In this document: positions 14,282-24,230 of the stretch, piece by piece
Layout of the letters: every line of letters starts with the position of its first letter
How positions within the stretch are numbered: position 1 is the stretch's first letter
Source of the DNA: Lentzea albida
GTDB lineage: Bacteria; Actinomycetota; Actinomycetes; Mycobacteriales; Pseudonocardiaceae
Assembly (NCBI RefSeq): GCF_900111005.1
Contig: NZ_FOFV01000013.1
Span: 204,008 to 268,007, forward strand
DNA length: 64,000 nt
Direction: 5' to 3'
Position numbers and translations under genes: made by a program
The notes under the pieces: model-generated
Database searches by the model: none
Seen by the model: the letters and a program-made list of their open reading frames with translations, nothing else
Told to the model about the DNA's origin: nothing

Positions 14282-16687
14282 ATGACCAGCAACGGGCGTT
14301 GCGCGCTGTGCGACGGCACGATGCCTCCCGCCACCTCCGAGCAACGCAGGTCCTACTGTTCCAACGCGTGCCGCCAACGGGCGTATCGCCGCCGCGTCAC
14401 CGTGTCCGCGGCAGCACCCGCGACCAGGCAGAACCTGCGCGTGCTGTCGAACCTGCCCGCCGCGCGCGACACGTTCGTCGGGCGCCAGCAGGAGCTGTCG
14501 AAGATCGACCAGCTGCTGCGCCGGCATCGTCTCGTTACGGTCGTCGGCAGTGCGGGTGCGGGCAAGACGAGGCTCGCGCTGGAGGCGGCGGGCCGGCTCA
14601 GGCGCGGGCGGACGGACCGGGTCCTGCTGGTCGAGCTGGGCGAGATCACCGCCTCTCGAGACGTCGTGCCGGCCCTCGCCGACGCGCTCGGAGTGGTCGC
14701 GCGGTCCGACGAACCGTTGCGCGACACCGTGGTCGAGACGCTCGTGAACATGAAGGCGCTCGTGGTCCTCGACAACTGCGAGCACCTCCTCGACACGTGC
14801 GCCGAACTCACCGACACGCTGCTGAACCGCTGCCCCGGCGTGCGCGTCCTCGCCACCTCCCGCGAGGCGCTGTGGATCACCGGCGAGGTCAGCTTCCACG
14901 TCGAGGGCCTGCCCGTTCCCTCGACGGACCGGGACCTGGTCACGACGGCGGCGCCCCGGTCCGAGGCCGTGAAGCTGTTCGTGGACAGGGCTCGCGAGCG
15001 CAAGCCCGACTTCCGGCTGACGCCGTCCAACACCGCCGCGGTCGCGTTGCTGTGCGCGCGGTTGGAGGGAATGCCGCTCGCGATCGAACTCGCGGCGCGG
15101 TGGGTGCGGTTGTTGCCGGTCACGGACATCTGCGACCGCATGGACGAGCCGCTGGAGCTGCTGACGCTGGGCTGCCGCAAGTCGCCGTCGCGCCAGAGCT
15201 CGTTGCGCGAGGCCATCGACTGGAGCTACCGGCTGCTGGAGCCGGACGAGCAGTTCGCGCTGCGGCGGCTGTCGGTGTTCGACGGCGGCTTCGACCTGGC
15301 GGCGGCCAACGAGGTCTGCACGTCGGAACGCTCGGTGGAACCCGTGCTGGACGTGCTGTCCCGGCTGCAGGCCAAGTCGTTGCTGACTGCTGTCCCCGGC
15401 ACGACCCGGTTCCGGCAGCTGGAGACGATCCGGTTGCACGCCAGGGAGAAGCTGCTGGCGGCGGGCGAGCTCGACACCGCCTACGAGGCGCTGGCCCGCT
15501 GGTTCACCGACCTGTCGGACGCGCTGCTCACCACGCCGCTGTCGATGCCCGCGGACGTGCAGCGCAAGCTCGACGACCACGTCGACAGCCTGCTCGGCAC
15601 GGTCGAGTGGGCGGCCGACCGCGCCGACGAACGCCTGCTGCTGCTCACGGCGGCGCTGGCCGACTGCACCGCCCGGCGCGGACGGCTCGGCCAGGCGCGT
15701 GTGCTGCTGCGGGACGCGCTGCGGCGGCCGTCCACGCGCGACGACTACCGGTGCGTGGCCCTGAACCACGCGGCCCGGTTCGCGGCCGAGCAGGGCGACC
15801 ACGCCGAGGCCGTGGAGCTGTCCGGTGAGGCGTCACGGCTCGTGCCCGCGAACTCGACGGCACTGGCGATGAGCTGCCGCAGCACGTTGGCGGCCGTGCA
15901 GCGGTATTCGGGCGAGTGGGAGGCCTCGGACAAGAACAACACGGAGTGCCTGAGGGTCGCCGAGTTGTTGGGCGAGCCCCTCGCGCGGGCGCAGGTGTTG
16001 GTCGATTCAGCGCGTACGGCCTTGTTTCTCGGCAAGCACGAACGCGCCGAGGCGAACGTCATGTCCGCGTTGCCCATCTCGCGCGCGTCGGGCGTCCCCG
16101 CGCGCATCGCCTCCGCTCTGAACACACGCGGCGCCGTCGCGTTGGTGCAGGGCGACCTGGACGAGTCGGCGCACGCGTTCCAGGAGGCGTTGCGCATGGA
16201 CGGCATCAACCCGTTGACCGCACCCGACGCGTTGGAGGGTTTGGCCGTGGTCGCGTTGATGCGCGGTCAGGCCGAGCGCGCGCTACGGCTGGAAGCGACC
16301 GGACGGGCGATGCGCCGCTCTGTCGGTGTGGTGCCGAACCCGTTCTGGTCGGAGAAGGTCGCAGGGGCTATGCGCGCCGCACGGCTGATGCTCCCCGTTG
16401 CGCGCGCAGAAGCCGTCAGCACGCCGTTGACCGCCGCGGAGACCGAGGCGTTCATCCAGGACGAGGTGTGGCTGGACCGCACGGAGGCCGCGTTCGACGC
16501 GCTGGACGACCACGAGCGCCGCGTGATCGCGCTGCTCGCGACGGGCCTGACCAACCAGCAGATCGCGAACCGCCTGAACGTCTCCGTGCGCACCGTGGCC
16601 TCGCGACTGCTGCGGCTGCGCGAGAAGCTGGGCCTGCAGAGCCGCGAGGACGTCGCCGCGTGGGGTGCGGAGCGGGCTATCGGTTGA
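14282..16687 (+). CDS. zinc-finger / STAND ATPase / LuxR-type transcriptional regulator
   Basis: An 801-residue regulator. Residues 7-38 hold a treble-clef-like zinc finger, C-A-L-C and C-S-N-A-C spaced by 17 residues, ending in the basic RQRAYRRR. Then a STAND/AAA-type ATPase (FVGRQQELSKID, Walker A GSAGAGKT, Walker B LVVLDNCEHLL, TSREAL sensor, GMPLAIELAA), a winged-helix and TPR region (about 300-720) and a C-terminal GerE HTH (LLATGLTNQQIANRLNVSV). ATP-dependent self-assembly controlled by a ligand or protein is typical of the family (MalT/AfsR-like). The added zinc finger suggests two DNA- or protein-contact modules. A strong GGAGGAAAGG site precedes ATG. Confidence 0.88.
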   Translation: MTSNGRCALCDGTMPPATSEQRRSYCSNACRQRAYRRRVTVSAAAPATRQNLRVLSNLPAARDTFVGRQQELSKIDQLLRRHRLVTVVGSAGAGKTRLALEAAGRLRRGRTDRVLLVELGEITASRDVVPALADALGVVARSDEPLRDTVVETLVNMKALVVLDNCEHLLDTCAELTDTLLNRCPGVRVLATSREALWITGEVSFHVEGLPVPSTDRDLVTTAAPRSEAVKLFVDRARERKPDFRLTPSNTAAVALLCARLEGMPLAIELAARWVRLLPVTDICDRMDEPLELLTLGCRKSPSRQSSLREAIDWSYRLLEPDEQFALRRLSVFDGGFDLAAANEVCTSERSVEPVLDVLSRLQAKSLLTAVPGTTRFRQLETIRLHAREKLLAAGELDTAYEALARWFTDLSDALLTTPLSMPADVQRKLDDHVDSLLGTVEWAADRADERLLLLTAALADCTARRGRLGQARVLLRDALRRPSTRDDYRCVALNHAARFAAEQGDHAEAVELSGEASRLVPANSTALAMSCRSTLAAVQRYSGEWEASDKNNTECLRVAELLGEPLARAQVLVDSARTALFLGKHERAEANVMSALPISRASGVPARIASALNTRGAVALVQGDLDESAHAFQEALRMDGINPLTAPDALEGLAVVALMRGQAERALRLEATGRAMRRSVGVVPNPFWSEKVAGAMRAARLMLPVARAEAVSTPLTAAETEAFIQDEVWLDRTEAAFDALDDHERRVIALLATGLTNQQIANRLNVSVRTVASRLLRLREKLGLQSREDVAAWGAERAIG

Positions 16688-17324
16688 GCGCGTAGACGTC
16701 GACCCACAGCCGGCACATCGCCTTGGCGGCCAGCTTGGCGTCCGGAACGTGCTGTGCCGCCTCGGTGTGCGCGCTCGTGATCGCGAGCACGGTCATCCCG
16801 GCCGCGTGCGCCGACCGGACGCCCGGCTCCGAGTCCTCGACCGCGAGGCACTGCCCAGGCTCCAGCCCCAGCTTGCGCGCCGCCACGAGGTAGGGATCGG
16901 GCGCGGGCTTGCCGTTCTGGACGTCCTCGCCGCTCACGATCACCTGCACGTGCCGCAGGATCCCGGACGCCGACGCGGCCGCCCGCACGTACCGGCGCGG
17001 CGCCGCCGACACCAGGCCGACAGGCCCCAGCTCCGCCGCGAGGGCGACCAGTTCCGCGGCCCCCGGCTGCAGCCCGAACGAGCCGCGCGCGATCGCGTCG
17101 ACCATGCCGTCGACGCACTCGGAGACCGCCCGCTCCGGCGTCAGGCCGTCGCACCGGTCGGCGAGGTAGGCGCCCCAGGTCGTCCTGCCCTGGATCGCGG
17201 CCCAGTCGGCGCGGGTCCAGGAGCGGTCGTGGCGGGCGGCGACGGCGCTGATGACCTGGTTCCAGGTCGCGGTGCTGTCCACGAGGGTGCCGTCGAGGTT
17301 GAAGACGGTGGCGAGGAGCGTCAC
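16677..17324 (-). CDS. HAD-superfamily protein lacking the catalytic nucleophile
   Basis: A 215-residue member of the beta-phosphoglucomutase/phosphatase (HAD IA) group: VFNLDGTLVDS, VSAAPRR (motif II), NGKPAPDPYLVAARKLG (motif III lysine) and AVEDSEPGVRSAHAAGM (motif IV). The motif I nucleophile, always Asp in active HADs (DxDGT), is Asn9 here (codon AAC), while Asp11 remains. Phosphoenzyme formation should be impossible, so the protein may be inactive, regulatory, or rely on deamidation. All other motifs are conserved. It overlaps the preceding gene tail to tail by 11 nt. Confidence 0.88.
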   Translation of the reverse strand: MTLLATVFNLDGTLVDSTATWNQVISAVAARHDRSWTRADWAAIQGRTTWGAYLADRCDGLTPERAVSECVDGMVDAIARGSFGLQPGAAELVALAAELGPVGLVSAAPRRYVRAAASASGILRHVQVIVSGEDVQNGKPAPDPYLVAARKLGLEPGQCLAVEDSEPGVRSAHAAGMTVLAITSAHTEAAQHVPDAKLAAKAMCRLWVDVYALNR

Positions 17325-17474
17325 CTGATCATGGTTGGGGCGGTGGGGGCGGGGGTGCGCGGCGGACCAGGGGGTTTGACCCGATGGTGCGAACTTGCCG
17401 GCCGCTGCGGGGAGGCGGGCAGGAGCGGTGCGCGAGGACCGAGAAGTGTCAGACCTGGCTGGGATAATTGAATC

Positions 17475-17499
17475 AGGGGACCCCTAGCGGGGGACCCCT
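17475..17499 (-). terminator. possible terminator hairpin at the end of the XRE pseudogene
   Basis: AGGGGACCCC (17475-17484) can pair with GGGGACCCCT (17490-17499), with one A/A mismatch and the loop TAGCG. It overlaps the stop codon of the XRE gene. No T-tract follows, so it is a weak prediction. Confidence 0.4.
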
Positions 17500-18377
17500 G
17501 CGCCAGCGTGGCGGGAGTGCCTCGGCTCCGCCTCCGGACCGATTCCTCGTGCCGCGAGCCGGGTGATCAGCTGCCGGGATTCCTCCTCGTCCAAGGCCTT
17601 CCGATCGAGTGCCTTGATGATGTCCTCGTAGTCCCTGACGGAGTCCTTGCGCTCGACGACCAGGCAGGAGTTCTCGGCTTCGAGGAAGATCACGGGCTCG
17701 ATCCGGTCGAACCGCAGCAGGTCGAAGCTGCCCGCCATACCGGCATGCGCACCGGCGGAGAACGGCATGATTCGAAGGTGGATGTACGGCCGCACGGACA
17801 TCTGCAGCAGGTGGTGCAGCTGCGCGCGCACGACCTCTTCACCGCCTGCCTGCGTCCACAGCACCTGCTCGTGGAGGTAGAACGTGCAGTCGAGCCGTTG
17901 CCGGAAGACCTCCTGCATCGCGAGGCGGGACCTGACCCGGTCTTCGATCTCGTCGGCGGGGAGGCCGACGGTCTCCGCCGCGATCGCTCGAAGGCAGTCG
18001 GGGATCTGCAGCAGGCCGGGGATCACGAGCGGCTGCCAGACCACGAACTCCCTGGCCTTCCAGAGGTGTTCGAGGAAGGTGCGGATCCGGAACGCCTGCT
18101 GGTCGGCGAAGTGCTGCCACCAGACCTTCACGTCGGGCTCGCGGAAGAGGCGCAACAGGTGGTCACGCTCTTCTGGATCGATGCGGCAGAAGCTGAGCAA
18201 CACCGCCAGATCCACCTCCGTGCAGCCGCCCTTGCCGTGCAGCAGGTCGGAGAGCTTGCCTGGATCTCAACCGATCTTCTCGCAGATCTCGCGCGCGGTC
18301 ATGCCCGTGGCGGAGAGCGCGGCCCGTACCGCGTCGCCGAACTCGCGGCCGCGCGCCGTGGAGAAACGCTTTGGCAT
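17484..18377 (-). pseudogene. XRE-type HTH / DUF5753 regulator interrupted by an in-frame TGA
   Basis: From ATG 18377 the frame reads MPKRFSTARGREFGDAVRAA, a typical N terminus of actinobacterial XRE-DUF5753 regulators, then ...EICEKIG-stop-DPGKLSDLLHGKGG. The stop is TGA at 18269-18267, codon 37, exactly in the recognition part of the HTH where homologs commonly have Trp (TGG). After it the same frame runs uninterrupted for 261 codons through the DUF5753 effector-type domain (VVWQPLVIPGLLQI, RLAMQEVFRQ, YLHEQVLW, RIMPFSAGAHAGMAGSFDLL). Total length would be about 297, normal for the family. Restart at GTG 18215 would give a 243-residue product without a complete HTH. The rest of the frame shows no decay, so the mutation is recent, or a read error, or read through. 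Confidence 0.85.
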
Positions 18378-18543
18378 GGAACGAAGTTGGGGCCGACCGT
18401 CCTCTTTGCGCAGTCACCGCACCAGAACTCGACCCGAAGGGCTGTCGTCTCGGAAACCCTCCAATGGTTAACCAAGTAGACCGGAACCGGACATCCCAGC
18501 CCTACTAAACCGTTTTCGAACTGCTCCATTCGAGTGACGGCAG

Positions 18544-18579
18544 AGGTCTAGACCTTGACCTTCGAGTGGTCTAAACCAC
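18544..18579 (+). promoter_or_regulatory. two DasR-type (dre-like) operator sites upstream of the chitinase
   Basis: AGGTCTAGACCT (18544-18555) is a perfect palindrome and GTGGTCTAAACCAC (18566-18579) a near-perfect one. Both match the known DasR response element (ACTGGTCTAGACCAGT), bound by the GntR-family N-acetylglucosamine sensor in Streptomyces and relatives. They lie 35-70 nt before the chitinase start, so expression should be induced when chitin-derived amino sugars release DasR. Confidence 0.8.
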
Positions 18580-18613
18580 ATCGTTCCGGTACCCCCTGCG
18601 ACTGAGGAGACCG

Positions 18614-20233
<1,620 letters not shown>

Positions 20234-20250
20234 TCTTCTAAACGCCGGGA

Positions 20251-20285
20251 GGGGAGCTGGGTCAACCCAGCTCCCCTTTTGTTTT
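20251..20285 (+). terminator. rho-independent terminator after the chitinase
   Basis: Perfect 12-bp stem GGGGAGCTGGGT / ACCCAGCTCCCC (20251-20262 and 20265-20276) followed by TTTTGTTTT. It is 17 nt after the stop and also faces the 3' end of the converging hydrolase gene. Confidence 0.95.
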
Positions 20286-20294
20286 GCCCGGAAA

Positions 20295-21392
20295 TCAGCA
20301 GAAGACCTCGGTGAGCAGCTTGTTGAACGCGTCTCCCGGGTTGCCCTCGGTGGGTCCGCTGGTGGCGTTGAGCTCGAAGCGCTTCTTGCTGTCCGGCGTC
20401 GACAGCAGCTGCGACGAGTAGCCGGGGATGCCGCCGCCGTGGCCCCACACCTTCGTGCCGCACGGCAGGGTCTCGACCTGCAGGCCGAGTCCGTACTGCG
20501 GGCTCACGGCCGTGGTCCTGCTCATCTCGGCCTGTTGAGCGGGCTTGAGCAGCTCACCCTTCGACAACGCGGTGATGAACGTGTCGAGGTCACGGGTCGT
20601 GGAGATCATCTCGCCGGCGGCCCAGGCGACCGACGGGTTGATGCGGGTGATGTCGGACGGCTTGCCCGCCACGGTCCAGTAGGCGCGGGCGTGCGGGCCG
20701 TGGATGTTCGGGTCGTCGCCGGGCACCTCGGTGTCCCTGAGCCGCAACGGCTTCAGGATCCGCTGCTCGACGGCCTTCTCGTAGGGCTTGCCGGTGAGCT
20801 TCTCGACCAGCAGGCCGGCGACGACGTAGTTGGTGTTGGAGTAGTTCCACTGCGTGCCGGGCTCGAAGTCGAGCGGCTGGGCCGTGGCGAGCGCGAGGAG
20901 CTCCTGCGGCGACCAGTGCTTGTAGCGGATCTTCTCGAACTCCTCCGGGCTGAGCGGCAACGCGTTGGTGTAGTTGAAGAGCCCGCTCGTGTGCTGCAGG
21001 ACCTGGCGGACGGTGATCCGCTGGTCGACCAGGCCGGGCAGGTAGCGGACGACCGGCGCGTCCAGGTCGAGCTTCCCCTCCCCCGCCAGTTGCAGCAGCA
21101 CCGTCGACACGAACGTCTTGGTGATGCTGCCGACGCGGAACCTGCCGTCGTCCGGCACCGGGCGGGTGCCGTTCAGGTCGGCCTTGCCGGACGTGGCGGT
21201 GAAGCGCTGCCGCCCGTCCACGACTCTCGCCTGCACGCCGAGTGCGGCGCCGCTCCGCGTGATCTCGTCCAGGGCCTGCTGGACGACCGCGCGGTCCGCG
21301 CTCGACGTGTCGGCCGACGCGACGCCCCCGGTGGTCAGGACCAGCAGGCTCGCCGCGGTTGCTGTTGCTGTTGCTGCCAATCGAATCCCCAT
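20295..21392 (-). CDS. secreted serine hydrolase of the beta-lactamase/DD-peptidase family (copy 1)
   Basis: A 365-residue class C beta-lactamase-fold enzyme (DD-carboxypeptidase/esterase, S12). Signal peptide MGIRLAATATATAASLLVLT ending in ASA. Active-site motifs: G-S-I-T-K (SxxK nucleophile), Y-S-N-T-N-Y (YxN), and GHGGGIPG (HxG instead of KTG). It ends in a cysteine that could pair with the one in ETLPCG. The family cleaves D-Ala-D-Ala type bonds or ester bonds in the cell wall. It is a tandem paralog of the next upstream gene, about 60 percent similar by eye; both begin after the same TGTGGGG element. Confidence 0.9.
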   Translation of the reverse strand: MGIRLAATATATAASLLVLTTGGVASADTSSADRAVVQQALDEITRSGAALGVQARVVDGRQRFTATSGKADLNGTRPVPDDGRFRVGSITKTFVSTVLLQLAGEGKLDLDAPVVRYLPGLVDQRITVRQVLQHTSGLFNYTNALPLSPEEFEKIRYKHWSPQELLALATAQPLDFEPGTQWNYSNTNYVVAGLLVEKLTGKPYEKAVEQRILKPLRLRDTEVPGDDPNIHGPHARAYWTVAGKPSDITRINPSVAWAAGEMISTTRDLDTFITALSKGELLKPAQQAEMSRTTAVSPQYGLGLQVETLPCGTKVWGHGGGIPGYSSQLLSTPDSKKRFELNATSGPTEGNPGDAFNKLLTEVFC

Positions 21393-21506
21393 GCCCCACA
21401 GCAAATCGAGGCGGGGCACGGCTCCGCATCCACCTGGAGTCGCACGCGGTCCCTAGGGGTCCTGCCGGGAAGACGGCCGGCACCGGGGGGATGACCCCTG
21501 GTCCGA

Positions 21507-22589
21507 TCAGCAGAAGATCTCGTTGATCAGCTTGCCGTAGGCGTTCGCCGGGTCGCCGGTGCCGACGCCCGCGGAGAGGGAGAGCTCCACGCGGCGCTGG
21601 AGGTCCGGGGTCGAGTAGGCGTAGGTCGAGAAGCCCGGCACGCCACCGGGGTGGCCGATGATCGTGGTGCCGCACGGGGCCTTCTCCACGAAGACGCCCA
21701 GGCCGTAGTCCGTGCTGACGGCGGTGGTCTTCGTGAGTTCGCTCTGCTGGGCCGGTTCGAGCAGCTTGCCGGTGAGCAGGGCGGTGTAGAAGGTGTCGAG
21801 GTCGCGGGTGGTCGTGATGACGTCACCGGCGGCCCAGAAGACGGACGGGTTCCAACGGGTGGTGTCGATCGCGCGTCCGTTCACGATGCCGTACGAGTGG
21901 GCGTGCGGGCCGCGGATCTCCGTGTCGCCGCCCGGGAACGTGGTGTCGTTGAGGCGCAACGGCTTCAGGATGCGCTGTTCGACGACCCTCTCGTACGGCT
22001 GGCGCGTCACCTGCTCGATGAGCAGGCCGAGGACGACGTAGTTGGTGTTGGAGTAGTTCCACTTCGTGCCGGGTTCGAAGTCGAGCGGCCTGCTCGTGGA
22101 GATCTCGACGAGTTCCCGCGGCTCCCACTGCCGGTACCGGACCTCCTCGAAGCCCTGCGGGTCGAACGCGAGCGCGTCGGTGTAGTTGTAGAGCCCGCCG
22201 GTCATCTGGAGCAGGTGGCGGACGGTGATCCGGCGGTCGACCAGGCCGGGCAGGTAGCGGTCGACGGGCGCGTCCAGCGAGATCCTCCCCTCGCCGGCCA
22301 GGTGCAGCACGGTGGTCGAGGTGAAGGACTTGGTGATGCTCCCCGCGCGGAAGCGGCCGTTCAGCGGGACGGGGCGCGGATCGTTCCTCTCGGCGGTGCC
22401 GGACCGCGCGGTGAAGCGGGTCCGGCCGTCGGTGATCCGGGCCTGGGTGCCCTGGGCGACCCCGACCGCGACCAGTTCGTCGAGGCCTTCCTGGACGGTC
22501 CCGCGGTCGACTCCGGTGTCATCGGCGACCGCGGTCCCGGTGAAGAGCAGGCCGAAGGCGGCGACGGTGACGAGCAAGCGTTTCCGCAT
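21507..22589 (-). CDS. secreted serine hydrolase of the beta-lactamase/DD-peptidase family (copy 2)
   Basis: A 360-residue paralog of the preceding gene. Signal peptide MRKRLLVTVAAFGLLFTGTAVA. Active-site motifs G-S-I-T-K, Y-S-N-T-N-Y and GHPGGVPG; the middle Gly of HGG is Pro. Shared segments such as YLPGLVDxRITVRxxLQ, LDFEPGTxWNYSNTNYV and EQRILKPLRL show gene duplication. Both copies end in F-C. The GGGGGC before ATG 22589 is the ribosome-site candidate. Substrate differences between the copies cannot be read from sequence. Confidence 0.9.
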   Translation of the reverse strand: MRKRLLVTVAAFGLLFTGTAVADDTGVDRGTVQEGLDELVAVGVAQGTQARITDGRTRFTARSGTAERNDPRPVPLNGRFRAGSITKSFTSTTVLHLAGEGRISLDAPVDRYLPGLVDRRITVRHLLQMTGGLYNYTDALAFDPQGFEEVRYRQWEPRELVEISTSRPLDFEPGTKWNYSNTNYVVLGLLIEQVTRQPYERVVEQRILKPLRLNDTTFPGGDTEIRGPHAHSYGIVNGRAIDTTRWNPSVFWAAGDVITTTRDLDTFYTALLTGKLLEPAQQSELTKTTAVSTDYGLGVFVEKAPCGTTIIGHPGGVPGFSTYAYSTPDLQRRVELSLSAGVGTGDPANAYGKLINEIFC

Positions 22590-22603
22590 GCCCCCACAAC
22601 GCG

Positions 22604-23884
22604 TCAGTACGGGCGCTTTGCTGCATTCATGGCCGAAACGAGCATGGGACGCACTTTCGGCCAATGCACGTCCGCCTGGCACGAGAACGGCGGCAGGAAG
22701 CCACCGCACCGGCCGGAGCTCGCGCCGATCTCCCAGACGAAGCTCGGCACGCCCAGGTCGTCGTACACCCAGTCGTCGGTGGCACCCGACGAGTTGTAGA
22801 GCACCTCGCCCGGCTGGCCTGCGGTGAATCCGGACCGCGCGGCCATGTCGTTCGCCATCTTGCGCAACGCGGCGTCGTTGCCCGTCTTCTGCGTGCTCCA
22901 GCCCCACGGGAAGAGCACGTAGTCGCCGTAGCTGTGCATGGAGATCACGGCGCCGGTCGTGTCGGCGGAGGCCGCCGCCGTGTCGCCGGGCGCGCGGGTG
23001 TCGCGGTAGAGCTTGCGCCACAACGACTCCAGCGCCTGCACCTCGGCCTCGGAGTCGGCGCGCGGGCCCTGGTAGGTCTCGGCGCACTTGTTCCTGGACG
23101 AGCCGACCTCTCCCCAGTGCGAGCCGGCGTTGCGGTTGAGGTCGACGCCGCGCGGACCGGAGGTGCAGGTGCCGTTGGCGTTCTTGCGGTGCAGGACGGG
23201 GGTGTCACCGCCGGACTCGACGATCTCGACGCCGTCCGGGTTGGCGATCGGGACGACCCAGACCTCCAGTTCGGACAGCATCGCGGTGAGGTCCGGCGAG
23301 CCGACCAGGTCGTCGACGTAGCGCCACGCCATGTCGCCGGTCGTGATCTCCCTGGCGTGCAGCTGGCCCATCACGAACAAGCGCGGCTTCGGCGCGGTGG
23401 GCGTGAGTGCGCAGTCACCTGGGTTCTTCCTGGTGATGCATATGGCCTTGAGGTCGTAGCCGCCGCTGCCCTGCGTCTTGCGCCAGGAGTCGCCGTAGTC
23501 GACGACGGTCGCGAGGCCGGGGTGCGCCTTCGCCACCTCGTCGAGGTGGGCCAGGTGCGCGGTGATCGTGCGGTAGCCGCCGTAGTAGGTCGTGTCCGCG
23601 AGGGAACGCTGCTGCCGTTGCGACGGGGGCATCACCTTCTCCACGGTGGACGCGAACCCGTCGGAGCGGAGCTCGTCCGCGGTCCGCGGGTCGCCGACCA
23701 CGAACAGGTCGTCGCCGTCGCGCTGTTCCAGGACGTCGTACCCGAGGCTCAGCAACCGTTGCGCGGCATCGCCCATCGGCGCGGGGACGCGCAGCACGTG
23801 TGTCGCTTGTGGACCTTCCGCCGGAGCCGCTGCGGGGCTGAGGAGGAGGGCCAGGCAGGCGAGCAGGGCGACGGCGGTCCGCAT
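22604..23884 (-). CDS. secreted M14 zinc carboxypeptidase
   Basis: A 426-residue exported metallocarboxypeptidase. Signal peptide MRTAVALLACLALLLSPAAA. Zinc ligands are in H-A-R-E (GQLHAREITTG) and the third histidine in ISMHSYGD; NPDG, RKNANG and DLNRN bind the substrate carboxylate, and FVWEIG holds the catalytic glutamate. The region LRVPAPMGDAAQRLLSLGYDVLE before it is a short pro-region. This fits the actinomycete carboxypeptidase T-like group that trims C-terminal residues from peptides. ATG 23884 is used because upstream frame codons lack a signal peptide. It stands 15 nt upstream of copy 2 of the serine hydrolase on the same strand. Confidence 0.9.
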   Translation of the reverse strand: MRTAVALLACLALLLSPAAAPAEGPQATHVLRVPAPMGDAAQRLLSLGYDVLEQRDGDDLFVVGDPRTADELRSDGFASTVEKVMPPSQRQQRSLADTTYYGGYRTITAHLAHLDEVAKAHPGLATVVDYGDSWRKTQGSGGYDLKAICITRKNPGDCALTPTAPKPRLFVMGQLHAREITTGDMAWRYVDDLVGSPDLTAMLSELEVWVVPIANPDGVEIVESGGDTPVLHRKNANGTCTSGPRGVDLNRNAGSHWGEVGSSRNKCAETYQGPRADSEAEVQALESLWRKLYRDTRAPGDTAAASADTTGAVISMHSYGDYVLFPWGWSTQKTGNDAALRKMANDMAARSGFTAGQPGEVLYNSSGATDDWVYDDLGVPSFVWEIGASSGRCGGFLPPFSCQADVHWPKVRPMLVSAMNAAKRPY

Positions 23885-24112
23885 GATCGACGATGATGGG
23901 CCGTTCGGCCGATCGCCGCCACTCCGTTCGACCGACCGGATGATTACCGTCCGGTCCTTGAGACGCCGATCGGGTCCACTTGGCGCGATGTGACGAAAAT
24001 CAATACCATTTGGGTCAGCACCGCAGCGGTTATTGCGCAGTGAAGCCGAAACCGACTCGACGGACAGCGAGGTTCGCACACACCAGACCCGGAAGAAGTG
24101 GGAGCGCAAGCC

Positions 24113-24223
24113 ATGGACCATCTCTACAACGACGGTGTCGCTGAGATCTCCTTCCCCTGGCGCGGTTCTCTCACGGACGACGACGAGGGGCTGGAGCCGA
24201 CCATCGTGCGCAGCATGGACTGA
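24113..24223 (+). CDS. 36-residue small acidic protein (candidate)
   Basis: ATG 24113 to TGA 24223 encodes MDHLYNDGVAEISFPWRGSL followed by an acidic stretch (TDDDEGLEP) and TIVRSMD. GGGAG lies 8 nt upstream, which is a good ribosome site, and third-position G/C use is coding-like. It is too short for usual gene callers. I do not recognise it; it could be a small regulatory protein or the start of a peptide precursor, but no modification enzymes are adjacent. It lies between the M14 peptidase promoter and the 3' end of recD2. Confidence 0.5.
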   Translation: MDHLYNDGVAEISFPWRGSLTDDDEGLEPTIVRSMD

Positions 24224-24230
24224 CGAAACG

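Noticed and set aside
14207..15802. 531-codon open frame on the minus strand
   Set aside because: It is antisense to the STAND regulator, rich in Arg/Gln/Gly, and has no domain. High GC gives such frames often, as also opposite the Pls-like gene and in 7125-8663.
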